From the NCBI GenBank assembly GCA_900491605.1, contig UESW01004362.1, positions 299,997-363,996 of the forward strand: 64,000 nucleotides of DNA. Reading direction: 5' to 3'. Positions within the stretch are counted from its first letter, which is position 1, and each line of letters begins with the position of its first letter. The notes under the pieces are model-generated. The model saw only the letters and a list, made by a program, of their open reading frames with translations. It was not told the origin of the DNA and searched no databases. Both the position numbers and the translations under genes were made by a program. Shown piece after piece: positions 24,372 to 35,958 of the stretch. The stretch is from Calamus simplicifolius (taxonomy: Eukaryota > Streptophyta > Magnoliopsida > Arecales > Arecaceae).

Positions 24372-27146
24372 GGAAAAGTCTTTGTACACCGTCCTCGGTG
24401 CAGCAAGTCCTACATGAACTGCATTATTTTTTCTTATTGATCCACATAGATCCCATATGGCCTGACGTGATGGGACAGGATAGCAGGGGGATAATGTTAC
24501 TTTTTGATTGTGGCATCCATTAAAAGTCATTCAGCCTTTCACCATTGGTGTACAGACAAAAATGCCCTTTCTCTCTAGCCTACTTCAACCCACCATCTTA
24601 TTTGGATTTTGCTGATAAAAAACTCTTTCTGATTGTAAAATATTCTTCATGTGAATGATGGTGTCGTGGAGCGGGAGTCTGGGGTTGAGGTTGTGGTTTA
24701 TAAGCTTGACGATGGCTTTCGGGATCTCCTATCAGATAAAATAGCGGGTAGAAGTAGGCCTGCATGAGGGTGTTAGTTTGGACCAGCATCACCACCTTGA
24801 CGTACCTTGATGGAAGGGGCTCAGTACCGATGACATCAGCATTTAGGAGCTGGATGGTTTCGTTTGAAGATCAATGGTCTTTTTGGGCGGCGATAGCTTT
24901 GGAGGATTCATCAGCTTTGGTGCTAGCTTTTGATGATTCATTAGCTTTGGTTCATCTGTGTTTCTTAAACTCTAACTTCTTAACAGCTTTGCTGCTCAAA
25001 AAGCATTAGTTAAACTAGGGTGTCATAGGTTTTGAACTAATGTTTTGTCTTAACGTTTTCTGAATGGGTGTTGTAGGTTTTAAACTAGGGTGTCGTGGGT
25101 TTTCAACTAGGGTGTCGTGGGTTTTGAACTAATGCTTTGTCTTAACGTTTTCTGAATGGTATCGTAGGTTTTGAACTAGGGTGTCGTAGGTTTTGAACTA
25201 ATGCTTTATCTTAACGTTTTCTGAATGGGTATCGTAGGTTTTGAACTAGGTTGTCATGGGTTTTCAACTAGGCTGTCGTGGGTTTTGAACTAATGCTTTG
25301 TCTTAACATTTTCTGAATGGGTGTCGTAGGTTTTGAACTAGGGTGTCGTGGGTTTTGAACTATGGTGTCGTAGGTTTTCAACTAGGGTGTCGTAGGTTTT
25401 GAACTAATGCTTTATCTTAACGTTTTCTAAATGGGTATCATAGGTTTTGAACTAAGGTGTCATAGGTTTTGAACTAGGGTGTCGTAGGTTTTCAATTAGG
25501 GTGTCGTAGGTTTTGAACTAATGCTTTGTCTTAACGTTTTCTGAATGGGTGTCGTAGGTTTTGAAAACCCACAATACCCTAGTTTAAAACCCACAACACC
25601 CTAGTTCAAAACCTACGACACCCATTCAGAAAACGTTAAGACTCCCTAGATCAAAACCCACGACACCCTAGTTCAAAACCTACGACACCCTAGTTGAAAA
25701 AGGTGTCGTAGGTTTTCAACTAGGGTGTCGTAGGTTTTGAACTAGGGTGTCGTAGGTTTTCAATTAGGGTGTCGTAGGTTTTGAAAACCCACAATACCCT
25801 AGTTTAAAACCCACGATACCCTAGTTCAAAACCTACGACACCCATTCAGAAAACGTTAAGACTCCCTAGTTCAAAACCCACGACACCCTAGTTCAAAACC
25901 TATGACACCCTAGTTTAAAACCCACGATACCTTAGTTCAAAACCCACGACATCCTAGTTCAAAACCTACGACACCCATTCAGAAAACGTTAAGACACCAT
26001 AGTTCAAAACCCACGACACCCTAGTTGAAAACCCACGACACCTTAGTTCAAAACCTATGACACCCTAGTTGAAAACCCACGACACCCTATTTCAAAACCT
26101 ACAACACCCATTCAAAAAATGTTAAGACAAAGCATTAGTTCAAAACCCACGACACCCTAGTTGAAAACCTACGACATCCTAGTTCAAAACCTACGACACC
26201 CTAGTTGAAAACCCACGACACCCTATATCAAAACCTACGATACCCTAGTTCAAAACCTATGACACCCATTCAAAAAACATTAAGACAAAGCATTAGTTCA
26301 AAACCTACGACACCTTAGTTGAAAACCCACGACACCCTAGTTCAAAACCTACGACACCCATTCAGAAAACGTTAAGACAAAGCATTAGTTCAAAACCTAG
26401 GACACTCTAGTTGAAAACCCATGACACCCTAGTTCAAAACCTACGACACCCATTCAGAAAACGTTAAGATAAAACATTAGTTCAAAACCTATGACACCCT
26501 AGTTGAACTAATGCTTTTTGAGTAGCAAAGCTGTTAAGAAGTTAGAGTTTAAGGAACACAGATGAACCAAAGCTGGTGAATCATCAAAAGCTAGCACCAA
26601 AGCTGATGAATCCTCCAAAGCTATCGCCGCACCAAAAAGATCATTGATCTTTAGATGAAACCATCCAGTTCCTGAATGCCGATGTCATCGGCACTGAGCC
26701 CCTGCCATCAAGGTACGCCAAGGCAGTGATGCTGGTCCAAACTAACACCTTCATGCAGGCCTACTTCTACCCACCATCTTATTTAGTAGGAAATCCTGAA
26801 AGCCATCGTCAAGCTCATAAACTACAACCTCAACCCCAGACTCCCGCTCTGCGGCACCATCATCCACATGAAGAATGTTTTACAATCAGAAAGAGTTTTT
26901 TTTCAGCAAAATCCAAATAAGATGGTGGGTTGAAGTAGGTTGGAGGGAAATGGCATTTTCGTCTACACACCAATGGTGAAAGGCTGAATGACTTTTAATG
27001 GATGTCACGATCAAAAAGTAACATTATCCCCCTGCTATCCTGTCCCATCGCATCAGGCCACATGGGATCCATGTGGACCAATAAGAAGGAACGGTGCAGC
27101 CCACGTAGAACTTGTTGCACCGAGGGCGGTATACAAAGACTTTTCC
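24372..27146. mobile_element. palindromic Mutator-like / foldback transposon (2.8 kb)
   Basis: Flanked by a perfect 9-bp target duplication ATAAACTTA (24363-24371 and 27147-27155). Both ends read inward GGAAAAGTCTTTGTA, and the inverted repeat continues for several hundred bases of unique sequence on each side (24372 to about 25010 against about 26515 to 27146). The middle is a tandem minisatellite that is itself inverted. A 9-bp duplication with long terminal inverted repeats is typical of Mutator-like elements; arms with tandem repeats are typical of foldback elements. No transposase is encoded, so it would depend on one supplied elsewhere. Confidence 0.88.
25012..26515. repeat. inverted minisatellite core of the foldback element
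   Basis: Dozens of copies of a roughly 22-bp unit with core GTGTCGTAGGTTTTGAAC, periodically interrupted by AATGCTTTGTCTTAACG / TTTTCTGAATGG. Up to about 25563 units run in one direction; after it mostly in the reverse complement (AAAACCTACGACACCCTAG). A short re-inverted patch lies at about 25705-25785. Confidence 0.93.
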
Positions 27147-27224
27147 ATAAACTTAAGTTAGATTATGGTGCTTGATTTCAAGCCCAATTGCGATTAAATG
27201 GAAAGGTCAAAAAAAAATACTACT

Positions 27225-28147
27225 TGATGGGGGGTAAAAATATCATTGCATTAATGTTCGTGCAACCCAAGACATTGGGCTAAGGCTAGCCCATACACTC
27301 TATCGCATAGCTATCACATCTGAAAGGCAGTAATGAGTGGGCTACCCCCTCCAAACTGCTTTCGTGTATCAGTTGGCCGAACTATTATTATGCCTCAGCT
27401 GATCGAGCTATTATCATACCCCCACAGGCCGAGCTATCGCCATCGAACCATCCTGCGCTTCGGTAGGTCGAGCCTCGTTATACCTCGGATAGCCAAGCCA
27501 TTCTGTGTCTTAAGAAGGCCAAACTATCCCATCTTCTATACCTCGGCCCGACCGAGGTACTCAAGTGCCTCTGCGGAATACACTTAAATTAACAAGATTT
27601 CAAATAGGAAATCATGCCTATGCTACCAGAAATGGCTTAGAGCCTATGTAGTCGCTGAATCTTGAAGCACCATCTACTCTTCCTGGCCGTTGATCCTCTA
27701 ACCAACTGGATACGGATCTTACCGGCCCTGTAACAACCTGATTCGAATCAGTTTCGAATCCCAACAACTTTTAGACCCTCCGTGACGTGTCCAAGGAATC
27801 AGGTGATCACCTATAAATATCACAGCCTCAGATCTCCTCAGGTACGACATTCTGCACACTCAAGACACCTCTCTTTCACTCACTCTCACTCTCAGAAAAA
27901 TTCCATTAGAGCTCAGACAGAGCTCCTAGCACCACCCTTAGAGGAACTCTTCCTCAGGGATTCTTCTCCCTATTGTCTGCTTGCTGTGAATCTCCACTGA
28001 CTTGGGCGTCGAAGGATCTTCCGCAGAGGGCACCCCCCCCAAATTGCCCTCTGGTCGAGGACTGTTTTGCAGGTCTCGAGCAAGAGTCAAGCCCGGATTC
28101 GAAGCCCCAACAGCACCCGAGTCGGAGAACGGATTTCCGCGGCAACA
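27225..28147 (+). repeat. 5' LTR of gypsy element 2
   Basis: 923 bp, starting TGATGGGGGGTAAAAAT and ending GCGGCAACA. A TATA box (CTATAAATATC) is at about 27811. It matches the split 3' LTR closely. Confidence 0.9.
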
Positions 28148-28166
28148 GATTGGCACTAGAGGAAGG
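28148..28166 (+). other. primer-binding site of gypsy element 2
   Basis: GATTGGCACTAGAGGAAGG immediately after the LTR. It is a diverged form of the GATTGGCGCGCCAGG site of gypsy element 1. Confidence 0.65.
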
Positions 28167-28230
28167 GCCGCAAGTCCCGTAAACTTGTATTCTAGGAGAT
28201 AAGAATCCAGATCGGAAGAAAAATCCTCTA

Positions 28231-29635
28231 ATGGCCAACCGGAAGAGAGCCGCCTCTGGGGCTCAAGATCAGGCTGCATCTCAGAGGCCTGATCCAACCA
28301 ATGGCGCGGAGCCCTTGCTACCGCCACCAGCTGAAACCCCTTCACCATCATCTCCAGCAGTGACCCTGGACCAGTTCGCCGCTCTGGTTCAGCAGGTCCA
28401 GGCCCTGACCCAGTTTGTTCAAGGAGCTCAAATGGTTTCCCACCCAACGGCTCCTGTTCTGCCACTTCATGAAGAAGAGGCCACCCCCATTCCTCTAGTA
28501 ACTCTTCCCTCTAATCCGCTGGGGGCAGCAGATTACCTTCACCGACCTGCAAGGGCGAAGCCAATGCCCCACCAGGCCAGAGGAGGGAGCCCGCTCAGAT
28601 CCCGTCGGGCTCGCTCCCACTCCCCGGTATCTTCCCAAGATTCGACACCGCTGCCGCCATCCCATCATCCGATCCCTCCTGTCACTCTGGACGAAGGAAT
28701 CGGGCAGCAGATGCAGGAGATGCGACGGAAATGGCGTCAGGAGTTAGACGCCATCAGGCAGGCTCCTCTATCCCAACTAAAGACGGATCAGGGCATCCCC
28801 TTCATCGAGAGGATCATGTGGGAAGTAATTCCCCCTCATGTCAAGATCCCTACCATCAAGCCCTACCACGGATCTACTAATCCCGATGATGTTCCATGGA
28901 GCATCAGATGCGATTCTATGCCGTGCTTTCCCCTCTACCCTTAGAGGGTCTGCTCGAACCTAGTTCAACGACCTGAAGCCAGGTTCTATTGATTCTTTTG
29001 ATGAGCTGAGCTATCTGTTTATCAGCCAGTTCATCAGCAGCCATCGTCACCGGTGAAGATTTGATTCCCTCTCGGAAGTTAAGCAAAGAGAGGGGGAATC
29101 CTTGAAGAACTACCTTGGCCGCTTCAATATGGCCCTCTTAGAAGTCGACCATCTCAATCATGAGGTGGTCATGTCCGTCCTAGTCGGAGGAGTATCCAAG
29201 GTGGGAGACTTTTATTTGGACCTAGAGGTCAACTACCCGAAGAGTCTTTCGAACATGATGTCTCTGGCGGACAAGTATGCCAGAGTCGAGGAGTCGAGAA
29301 GGTCAGCTCAGTCCGAGCAGCAGAAGAAGAAGGAGGTGGAAAGCTCTGATAAGCATCGAGCCTATTGTGTATTAGCTCGCCTCATCACCACAGAGTTCCT
29401 CCGCCACCTCCTCGGGACCGAACTCGGAGTTCGTCTCGAAGGTTTGATCGCTACACTCCTCTCACCGCGCCAAGAACGCAGATCCTGATGGAGATCGAGC
29501 ATCAACTTCCCCGGCCCCCTCCTCTCCGAGGCAACGGAGCTTGGAGAGACCCAGCCAAGTACTGTCGCTTTCATCGAGACTACGAACATGACACTAAAGA
29601 CTGCTGGCAGCTAAAAAATGAGATGAGTGATTGAT
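28231..29635 (+). pseudogene. gag of gypsy element 2 (frameshifted)
   Basis: ATG at 28231 opens a 237-codon frame: Pro/Ser-rich start, a helix with VQQVQALTQFVQ, a basic SPLRSRRARSHS patch, and the start of the capsid domain (PHVKIPTIKPYHG). Capsid continues in other frames (29102-29360, LGRFNMALLEV), then a nucleocapsid-like end near 29555 (YCRFHRDYEHDTKDCW). At least two frameshifts and several stops (28942, near 29055, 29486). It would form the particle that packages element RNA. Confidence 0.85.
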
Positions 29636-29849
29636 TCGACGGGGCAGGCTGGATCGATTCAAAGGTCCCCCTGAACCGAACAATGAAGAGAATCACCAAT
29701 CCAAACCTCGCCAGCTTCCTTTGCCGAATCCCCCAGTCCTCGGCAATGTCAATATGATAACGACGGCCGGGTCCCCCTCCTCATGGCCGAGCGAGGAGGA
29801 AAACCCACCAAAGAAGGCTCGAATCGATGGGCTTGCTTTCTCTGATGAA

Positions 29850-30362
29850 GACCTACGAGAGGTATAGTACCCCCACGATGATGCTCTGGTTGTATCTTTG
29901 AATATGAACAACTACGATGTACATCGCATTTTAATGGATAGCGGAAGCTCCGTTAATGTTTTGTACTTTGATGCCTTTGTGAGACTGAAATTTCAGGCGG
30001 AAAACCTCCGAGCCGTGGAATCCACTCTGGTGGGTTTCACGGGCGATTCTACAACCCCTAAGGGAGTTATTACTCTGACGGTCCGAGCCGGTACCTGGCC
30101 TTGCGTAGCTACTACGCTCATGGATTTCCTCGTGACTAAGCTTCGGTCCCCCTACAAAGCCATCCTCGGCAGGCCGGGGCAGATATCCCTCAAGGCCATC
30201 ATTTCTATTCCCCATCTTGCCATGAAATTCCCCACTGAATGGGGAGTAGGGGTTATTCGGGGAAGCCAGATTATAGCTTGGCACTGCTTCGTCGCCGACC
30301 TTCAGTCCAAAAAACCCAAGGTAGATGGGCTGGACGCCCGGGAAGATTTCATTGAGCAGTGA
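29850..30362 (+). pseudogene. retropepsin protease domain of gypsy element 2
   Basis: The frame contains ILMDSGSSVNVLY (catalytic Asp near 29937) and ILGRPG near 30168, the two halves of a single-chain aspartic protease that would mature the polyprotein. It ends at a TGA at 30360, probably a point mutation because pol sequence continues after it. A TAG near 29866 precedes it. Confidence 0.82.
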
Positions 30363-31867
30363 GGAGAACCAGCCAAAGAATTAGAAGAGGTACCACTCGA
30401 CGAAACTCAGCTCGACCGAACCATAAAGGTCGGGTCACAGCTGGAAGAGAAGCCTCGACAAGAGCTGATTGAATTCCTTAAGAAGAATGCTGATGTCTTC
30501 GCCTGGTCCGCATCAGACATGCCTGAAATCAGCCCAGATTCCTGGTTTATCACCTTAGCGTCGATGAGACATTTCATCCGATCAAACAAAAGAAGAGAAG
30601 CTTCGCCCCTGAATGCCAAAAAGCTATCGAAGAAGACGTAGATAAGCTCATCAAAGCCAGCTTCATCCGAGAAGTCAATTATCCTGATTGGCTGGCGAAT
30701 GCAGTCATGGTGAAAAAGTCGAATGGCAAATGGAGGATCTGCATCGACTTCACTGGTCTCAACAAGGCATGCCCAAAAGATAGCTTCCCTCTTCCGCGGA
30801 TCGACCAGCTCATGGATTCAACTTTAGGCCATCAAATGCTGACTTTCATGGATGCCTATTCAGGCTACAACCAAATCCGAATGACGCCCGAAGATGAGGA
30901 GAAAACCGCCTTCATCATCGACCGAGGTATCTACTGCTACCGAGTTATGCCCTTTGGTTTGAAAAATGCAGGTACCACTTACCAAAGGCTAGTCAACAAA
31001 GTCTTCAAGGAGCAAATTGGTCAGAACATAGCGGTTTATGTTGACGATATGCTGGTGAAGAGCAATGAGGCATCCCCGCACATCGAGGATCTTGCGGAGA
31101 GCTTGGCTACACTTCAAAAGTATCAGATGAAGCTCAACCCCACTAAATGCGCCTTCGGGGTTAATTCCAAAAATTCCTCGGCTTTATGGTCTCTCAGCGG
31201 GGCATTGAGACAAATCCTCAAAAGATCCAAGCCCTGCAACAAATGGCCCCGCTTGGTTCAGTGAAAGATGTACAACACCTCACTAGAAGAGTAGCAGCCC
31301 TCAACCACTTCATTGCTCGGTCAGCCGAGAAATGCCTTCCCTTCTTCAAAGCTCTTCGGACGGCCAAAAACTTTCAGTGGACCCCGGATTGCCAGAAATC
31401 CTTCGAAGACCTCAAGAAATACCTCAGCTCACCTCCTCTCCTCAGTAGCCCAAAACCAGACGAAATGCTGAATCTATACCTGGCGGTCTCCGAGAGCGCT
31501 GTTGGTTCGGTGTTAATCAGAGAGGAGAGCAAATCCAAAAGCATATCTACTATATCAGCAAGTTACTCAAAGACGCCGAAACGAGGTACACTCGGGTGAA
31601 GAAGATGATTTTGGCCCTGGTAACATCGGTCCAGAAACTACGGCTGTACTTCCAAGCACACACTGTCATTGTCATGACCGATCAACCCATTAAGGCGATC
31701 ATCCATCACCCAGAGGCATCGGGAAGAATGACCAAGTGGGTTGTCGAGCTAAGCGAACATGACATTCAGTATCGGCCTCGCCCAGCCATCAAAGCCCAGG
31801 TCCTGGCGGATTTCCTCCTCGAATGCACCATACCCGAAGATGGCTCAGCTTCAGATACCTCCGAATA
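30363..31867 (+). pseudogene. reverse transcriptase and first RNase H of gypsy element 2
   Basis: RT: KWRICIDFTGLNKACPKD near 30728, FMDAYSGYNQI near 30847, VMPFGLKNAG near 30944, YVDD near 31037. A frameshift near 31160 leads to the connection domain and RNase H (TPDCQKSFEDLKKYL near 31383; MTDQPIKAII near 31675; VLADFLLE near 31800), ending at a TAA at 31866. This would copy element RNA into DNA. It is broken by at least two frameshifts. Confidence 0.88.
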
Positions 31868-31870
31868 ACC

Positions 31871-32345
31871 AAAGCCCAGCGCCCCATGGTTGCTTCACGC
31901 TGATGGATCTTCCAGTGCGGGCAGCTCTGGTGCCGGCCTGGTCCTCACTAGTCCGGAAGGTGTGACCTTCGAATACGGCATCCGCTTTTCCTTCCCAGCT
32001 TCAAACAATGAAGCAGAGTATGAGGCCCTGCTTGCCGGACTCCGCATCGCCTGTGAGCTCAAAGTTGAAAGGCTAAATGCATACACTGATTCTTAGCTAG
32101 TGGCAGGCCAGGTGTAAGGAGAATTCGAAGCTCGAAAGCCAAACATGATTCGGTATCTCCAAAAGGTGCGTGATCTATCTTCTTGCTTTGTAGAATTTAA
32201 AATTATCCAGGTCCCAAGGGCGGAGAATGCATGTGCCAATCTCCTATCCCGTCTAACAACCACAGATTCAATGGACCTCGAACGAAGTTTCCACTTGGAA
32301 ATCCTGGAGAGATCTAGCATTGCCGATGCTGATCAAATGATGTAG
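31871..32345 (+). pseudogene. second (archaeal-type) RNase H domain of gypsy element 2
   Basis: LHADGSSSAGSSGAGLVL near 31893, NNEAEYEALLAGLRIA near 32008, AYTDS followed by a stop at 32094-32096, then ARKPNMIRYLQ and VPRAENACANLLSRL to about 32260. This extra RNase H between the usual one and integrase is a mark of the Tat lineage. Confidence 0.82.
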
Positions 32346-32798
32346 ATCGACACCGAACCACTAAAAGGGCTCCCACGGGCCAAACTCCATTTAAGATGGC
32401 TTTTGGCACAAAAGTCGTTATCCCCATGGAAGTCGGGCTCCCCTCCCCTCACACCGAAGGCTACTCGGAAGAGTCCAATGATAACAACTCCGAACTAATC
32501 TTGATTTATAGAAGAAGTCAGGGAGAAAGCCCAGATCCGGATGGCTGCCTATCAACAAAGGGTCGCCCCTTACCATTCAACCAGAGTCAAAGGGAAGTTT
32601 TTCCTCCCAGGCGATCTGGTATTGCGGAAAGCATCCGTTTCAAAGCCATTGGAGCAAGGAAAGCTGTCCCAGAATTGGGAAGGCCCCTACCAAGTGACGG
32701 AAGTGATCAGACCCAGCACCTATAAACTCCAAGAGCTAAGTGGGAAATCTATTCCTCGGACGTGGAACTCGAATAATCTTCGTGCATATCATCAATAA
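32346..32798 (+). pseudogene. integrase C-terminal remnant of gypsy element 2
   Basis: Soon after the stop at 32343-32345 the sequence resumes at the end of the integrase core (PTGQTPF region, FGTKVVIPMEVGLP near 32403). Then, in another frame, it gives the C-terminal part (MAAYQQRVAPY near 32541, NWEGPYQVTEV near 32676, TWNSNNLRAYHQ-stop at 32798). The zinc-binding N-terminus and the first two acidic residues of the DDE site are absent, so an internal deletion of about 1 kb is inferred by comparison with the element at 61200-62196. Confidence 0.85.
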
Positions 32799-32914
32799 AA
32801 GTACGCTCTTGCTAACCTCATTTTTTGTTCATTGAATTAAGTTTGGTTTTTAAAAGGCCTGCAAAATTCTTATAACTCTCCTTGAAAGCTACAATGAGAA
32901 GCATGTCATATAAA

Positions 32915-33255
32915 TCCTCGGCCGGGCCGAGCAATCTCCGGACCTTGGCTGTGCCAAATAAAATATATCCCAGCTAGGTTGGGAGGACTCCGTACCTTGG
33001 CAGTGCTAAGTAAAATATAATCTTTATAAATCCTCTGCCGGACCGAGCGATCTCCGGACCTTGGCCGCGCCAAGTAAAATATATCCCAGCTGGGCTGGAA
33101 GGACTCCGTACCTTGGTAGCGCCAAGTAAAATATAATCTTTATAAATCCTCGGTCGGGCCGAGCGATCTCCAGACCTTGGCCATGCCAAGTAAAATATAT
33201 CCCAGCTGGGCTGGAAGGACTCCGTTCCTTGGCAGCGCCAAGTAAAATATAATCT
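32915..33255. repeat. tandem repeat in the 3' region of gypsy element 2 (about 115-bp unit)
   Basis: Three copies of a unit with TCCGGACCTTGGC, GCCAAGTAAAATATA, CCCAGCTGGGCTGGAAGGAC and TAATCTTTATAAATCCTC. No reading frame is expected here. Tat elements often carry such arrays between pol and the 3' LTR. Confidence 0.85.
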
Positions 33256-33545
33256 TGAAGCCTCGGCTACAACCAAGTGATACATTTCCGAAGACTCGGC
33301 TACAACCGAGTGATACATCTCCGAAGACTCGGCTACAACCGAGTGATACATTTCCGAAGACTCAGCTACAACGAGTGATACATCTCTGAAGCCTCGGCTA
33401 CAACCGAGTGATACATTTCCGAAGACTCGGCTACAACCGAGTGATATATTCCTGAAGCCTCGGCTATAACCGAGTGATGTATTTCTGAAGCCTCGGCTAC
33501 AACCGAGTGATATATTTCTGAAGCCTCGGCCAAACCGAGTGATCT
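33256..33545. repeat. hairpin minisatellite in the 3' region of gypsy element 2 (about 32-bp unit)
   Basis: Nine copies of GAAGACTCGGCTACAACCGA / GTGATACATTTCC. Each contains CTCGGCTACAACCGAG, a 5-bp stem with a 6-base loop. Confidence 0.9.
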
Positions 33546-34035
33546 CCAAACAGTCTCCGAACTTCGGCAGGGCTGAGTGATATTCCCCGCGCCATGGCAT
33601 CACCAGGAATACACTCCACGGTTCTTAAAGCCTTATCATGACTTGAGCAGCTTCCCAAAGCCTCATCATGTCCAAATGGCTCCCTCAAACTTCAACGAAG
33701 CCGAGCCATCGGCTATTCCTCAGCCTCCTTGGCCTCGATCTCCTCAATCTCTTCAGTCTAGGCCGAGATTGCCTCCATACTTCAGAATAAACCGAGGTAT
33801 CTCCTTTCGATTCAGCATAACTGAATGTTATCTTATGCCTCGGCCTGAACCGAGATATCTACCCTTGCCCCAACTAAAACGGGGACGCAATACCCTAGTC
33901 TCACTAGGTCTCCAAAGATCCCTCAAGGAATGTCTTGTTCGTGTATCTGACATAACGAGAACGAACGTTTCAAGGGTAGCACCAAATACAAAGGTTGCTA
34001 AAAGACTCTACTCCCTAAATCTGAAGTTACACTTC

Positions 34036-34057
34036 AGACTAGGGAGTGGGGGGCATG
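34036..34057 (+). other. polypurine tract of gypsy element 2
   Basis: CTAGGGAGTGGGGGGCATG immediately before the 3' LTR, the expected plus-strand primer. Confidence 0.85.
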
Positions 34058-34367
34058 TGATGAGGGGTAAAAATATCATTGCATTAATGTTCGTGCAACC
34101 CAAGACATCGGGCTAAGGCTAGCCCATACACCTTGTTGCATAGCTATCACATCCAAAAGGCAGCAATGAGTGGGCTACCCCCTCCAAACTACTTTTATGT
34201 ATCAGTTGGCCAAACTATTATTATGCCTCGGCTGATCGAGCCATTATCATACGCCCACAGGCTGAGCTATCACCACCGAACCATCCTGCACTTCGATAGG
34301 CTGGGCCTCGTTATACCTTGGATAGCCGAGCCATTCTGTGTCTCAAGAAGGCTGAACTATCCCATAC
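34058..34367 (+). repeat. 3' LTR of gypsy element 2, left part
   Basis: Starts TGATGAGGGGTAAAAAT and follows the 5' LTR until the nested SIRE element begins. Its last five bases (CATAC) are one copy of the SIRE target duplication. It resumes at 44794. Confidence 0.92.
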
Positions 34368-35897
34368 TGTTGACCTAATTATTGATTTTGATAATTAATA
34401 AAAGACATGGGTATATTCACTATGTTTCTGACAGATTTAATAAGTGTTTCAGGGATTAAAAATGTTTAATCAATCAAAAGGAATAAGTTTTGAATCAAAT
34501 TTTAAAGGAATTTTTCAAAGTTCAGAACTTAGAGTCGACACCCAAATAGTCAGGAGCCGACCCCAAGGCGTATCAAAAGATTTCTGAATTTTTGGCACGG
34601 TCTGGAGTCGACACCCAGAGTTTCAGAGCTGACTCCAACATGAGATACAGAGAAGTGTATTCTGTTTTAGTTTCCGGAGCCGACACCTAGAATTCGGGAG
34701 CCGACACCTGAGAGTTCGGGAGCTGACTCGAACCTGAGAACAGAGAACATATTTTTATGGATATTTCTGGAGCCAATACTCTTGGATTCCGGAGCCAACT
34801 CTCGAAAGCGACGAGCCGGCACTTAACTTTCTCAGAGCCGACTCCTCAACAACTTTTTATTTGCTATTTTTGGACACCCGATCTGGAGCCAACACCTAAA
34901 AAGTTGGAGCCGACTCCAACCTGTCAGGAACGGATTTTTAATTATCAGAACGGACTCCAACGGTAATATTTTTTTTACCTAATCTCTAACGGCTATTTTT
35001 CTTTGTGTGTAGAAGTATCCAAGCATCTCATAACGCTATATTTTTCACCTAAACTTGGATTAAGAGATCTATAAAAAGAAGAAAATCGTTCGTTTGAAAA
35101 AGCAGAGAACAGAGAGAGAAGAGACTGAAAAAAATACGAAAAATCTTAAGAGAAAAATCAAAGAGGAAAGACTCAGAGTTCAAATCCATCAATTCCAGAA
35201 AGTTTAAAGAGAAATCCATAAGCTTCTCAAGATCAAATCAAGGAGATTTTCAACGTTAGAAGAAAGAAAGCAAAAGCCCCAAATCCTCAACTTCTCAACT
35301 GTAACTTTTAGTGAAGAATCTGAGCTGAGACCCTGATTCAATTTTTCAAAGGAGAAGAGGAAAAGAAGAAAAGCTTACTTTCAAAACGCTTCAATTCAGG
35401 CTTTCTATCCTTGTTTATTTATTTGCATATTTGCTCATTTAAGGAGCTGTTTTGTATTCTAAACTCTATTTTCATTTGAGTTGCTAATTCAATCAGGGGA
35501 TTGAAATAGTGGAGGTAGTATACCTCGGGACAAGCTAAGGATAGCTTGTGTTTGGGTTTTGTGCTGGTGAGCCCGGTAAAACCAGCTGGGTTCGTTGTGA
35601 TCCCGGGGAAACAACAAGTTTTGAGTTGTGAGCTTGTAAAACAACTCGGCTGTAATCAAGGGATTATAGTGTGGACCCAAGTGACTTGGGAGTGGACGTA
35701 GGTGTTGGATACACCGAACCACTATAAAATCTTTGTGTTTGCCGTGCCTTGTCTCTTTGTCTCTCTATCTCATTTATTTGTGCTAGCACTTATTATACAT
35801 TGCACTTAAGCACTTTCATATCAAGCACTTAGTTTTAAAGAGCTTTTTTTTTTAAGAACCCAATTCCCCCCCTCTTGGGTTGCCATCTGGGCCAACA
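34368..35897 (+). repeat. 5' LTR of the SIRE element
   Basis: 1530 bp, TGTTGACC...GGGCCAACA. Bases 34540-34930 carry many GAGCCGACACC / GAGCCGACTCC motifs. GTGGTTCGGTG-type sequence near 35700 is shared with the LTR at 3934. Confidence 0.93.
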
Positions 35898-35899
35898 AT

Positions 35900-35914
35900 T
35901 GGTATCAGAGCTTG
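35900..35914 (+). other. primer-binding site of the SIRE element
   Basis: TGGTATCAGAGCTTG, two bases after the LTR; complementary to initiator tRNA-Met. Confidence 0.9.
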
Positions 35915-35958
35915 TGCTCATTTTTATTTGATCACACGATCAAGAGCTAAAGATCCAA

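Noticed and set aside
24019..24523. Overlapping plus and minus frames near the CAD promoter
   Set aside because: They overlap the leader exon, TATA box and foldback arm, differ between strands and show no domain.
32974..33603. Minus-strand 209-codon frame with repeated SSEMYHSVVAE-like motifs
   Set aside because: By-product of the two minisatellites in the 3' region of gypsy element 2.
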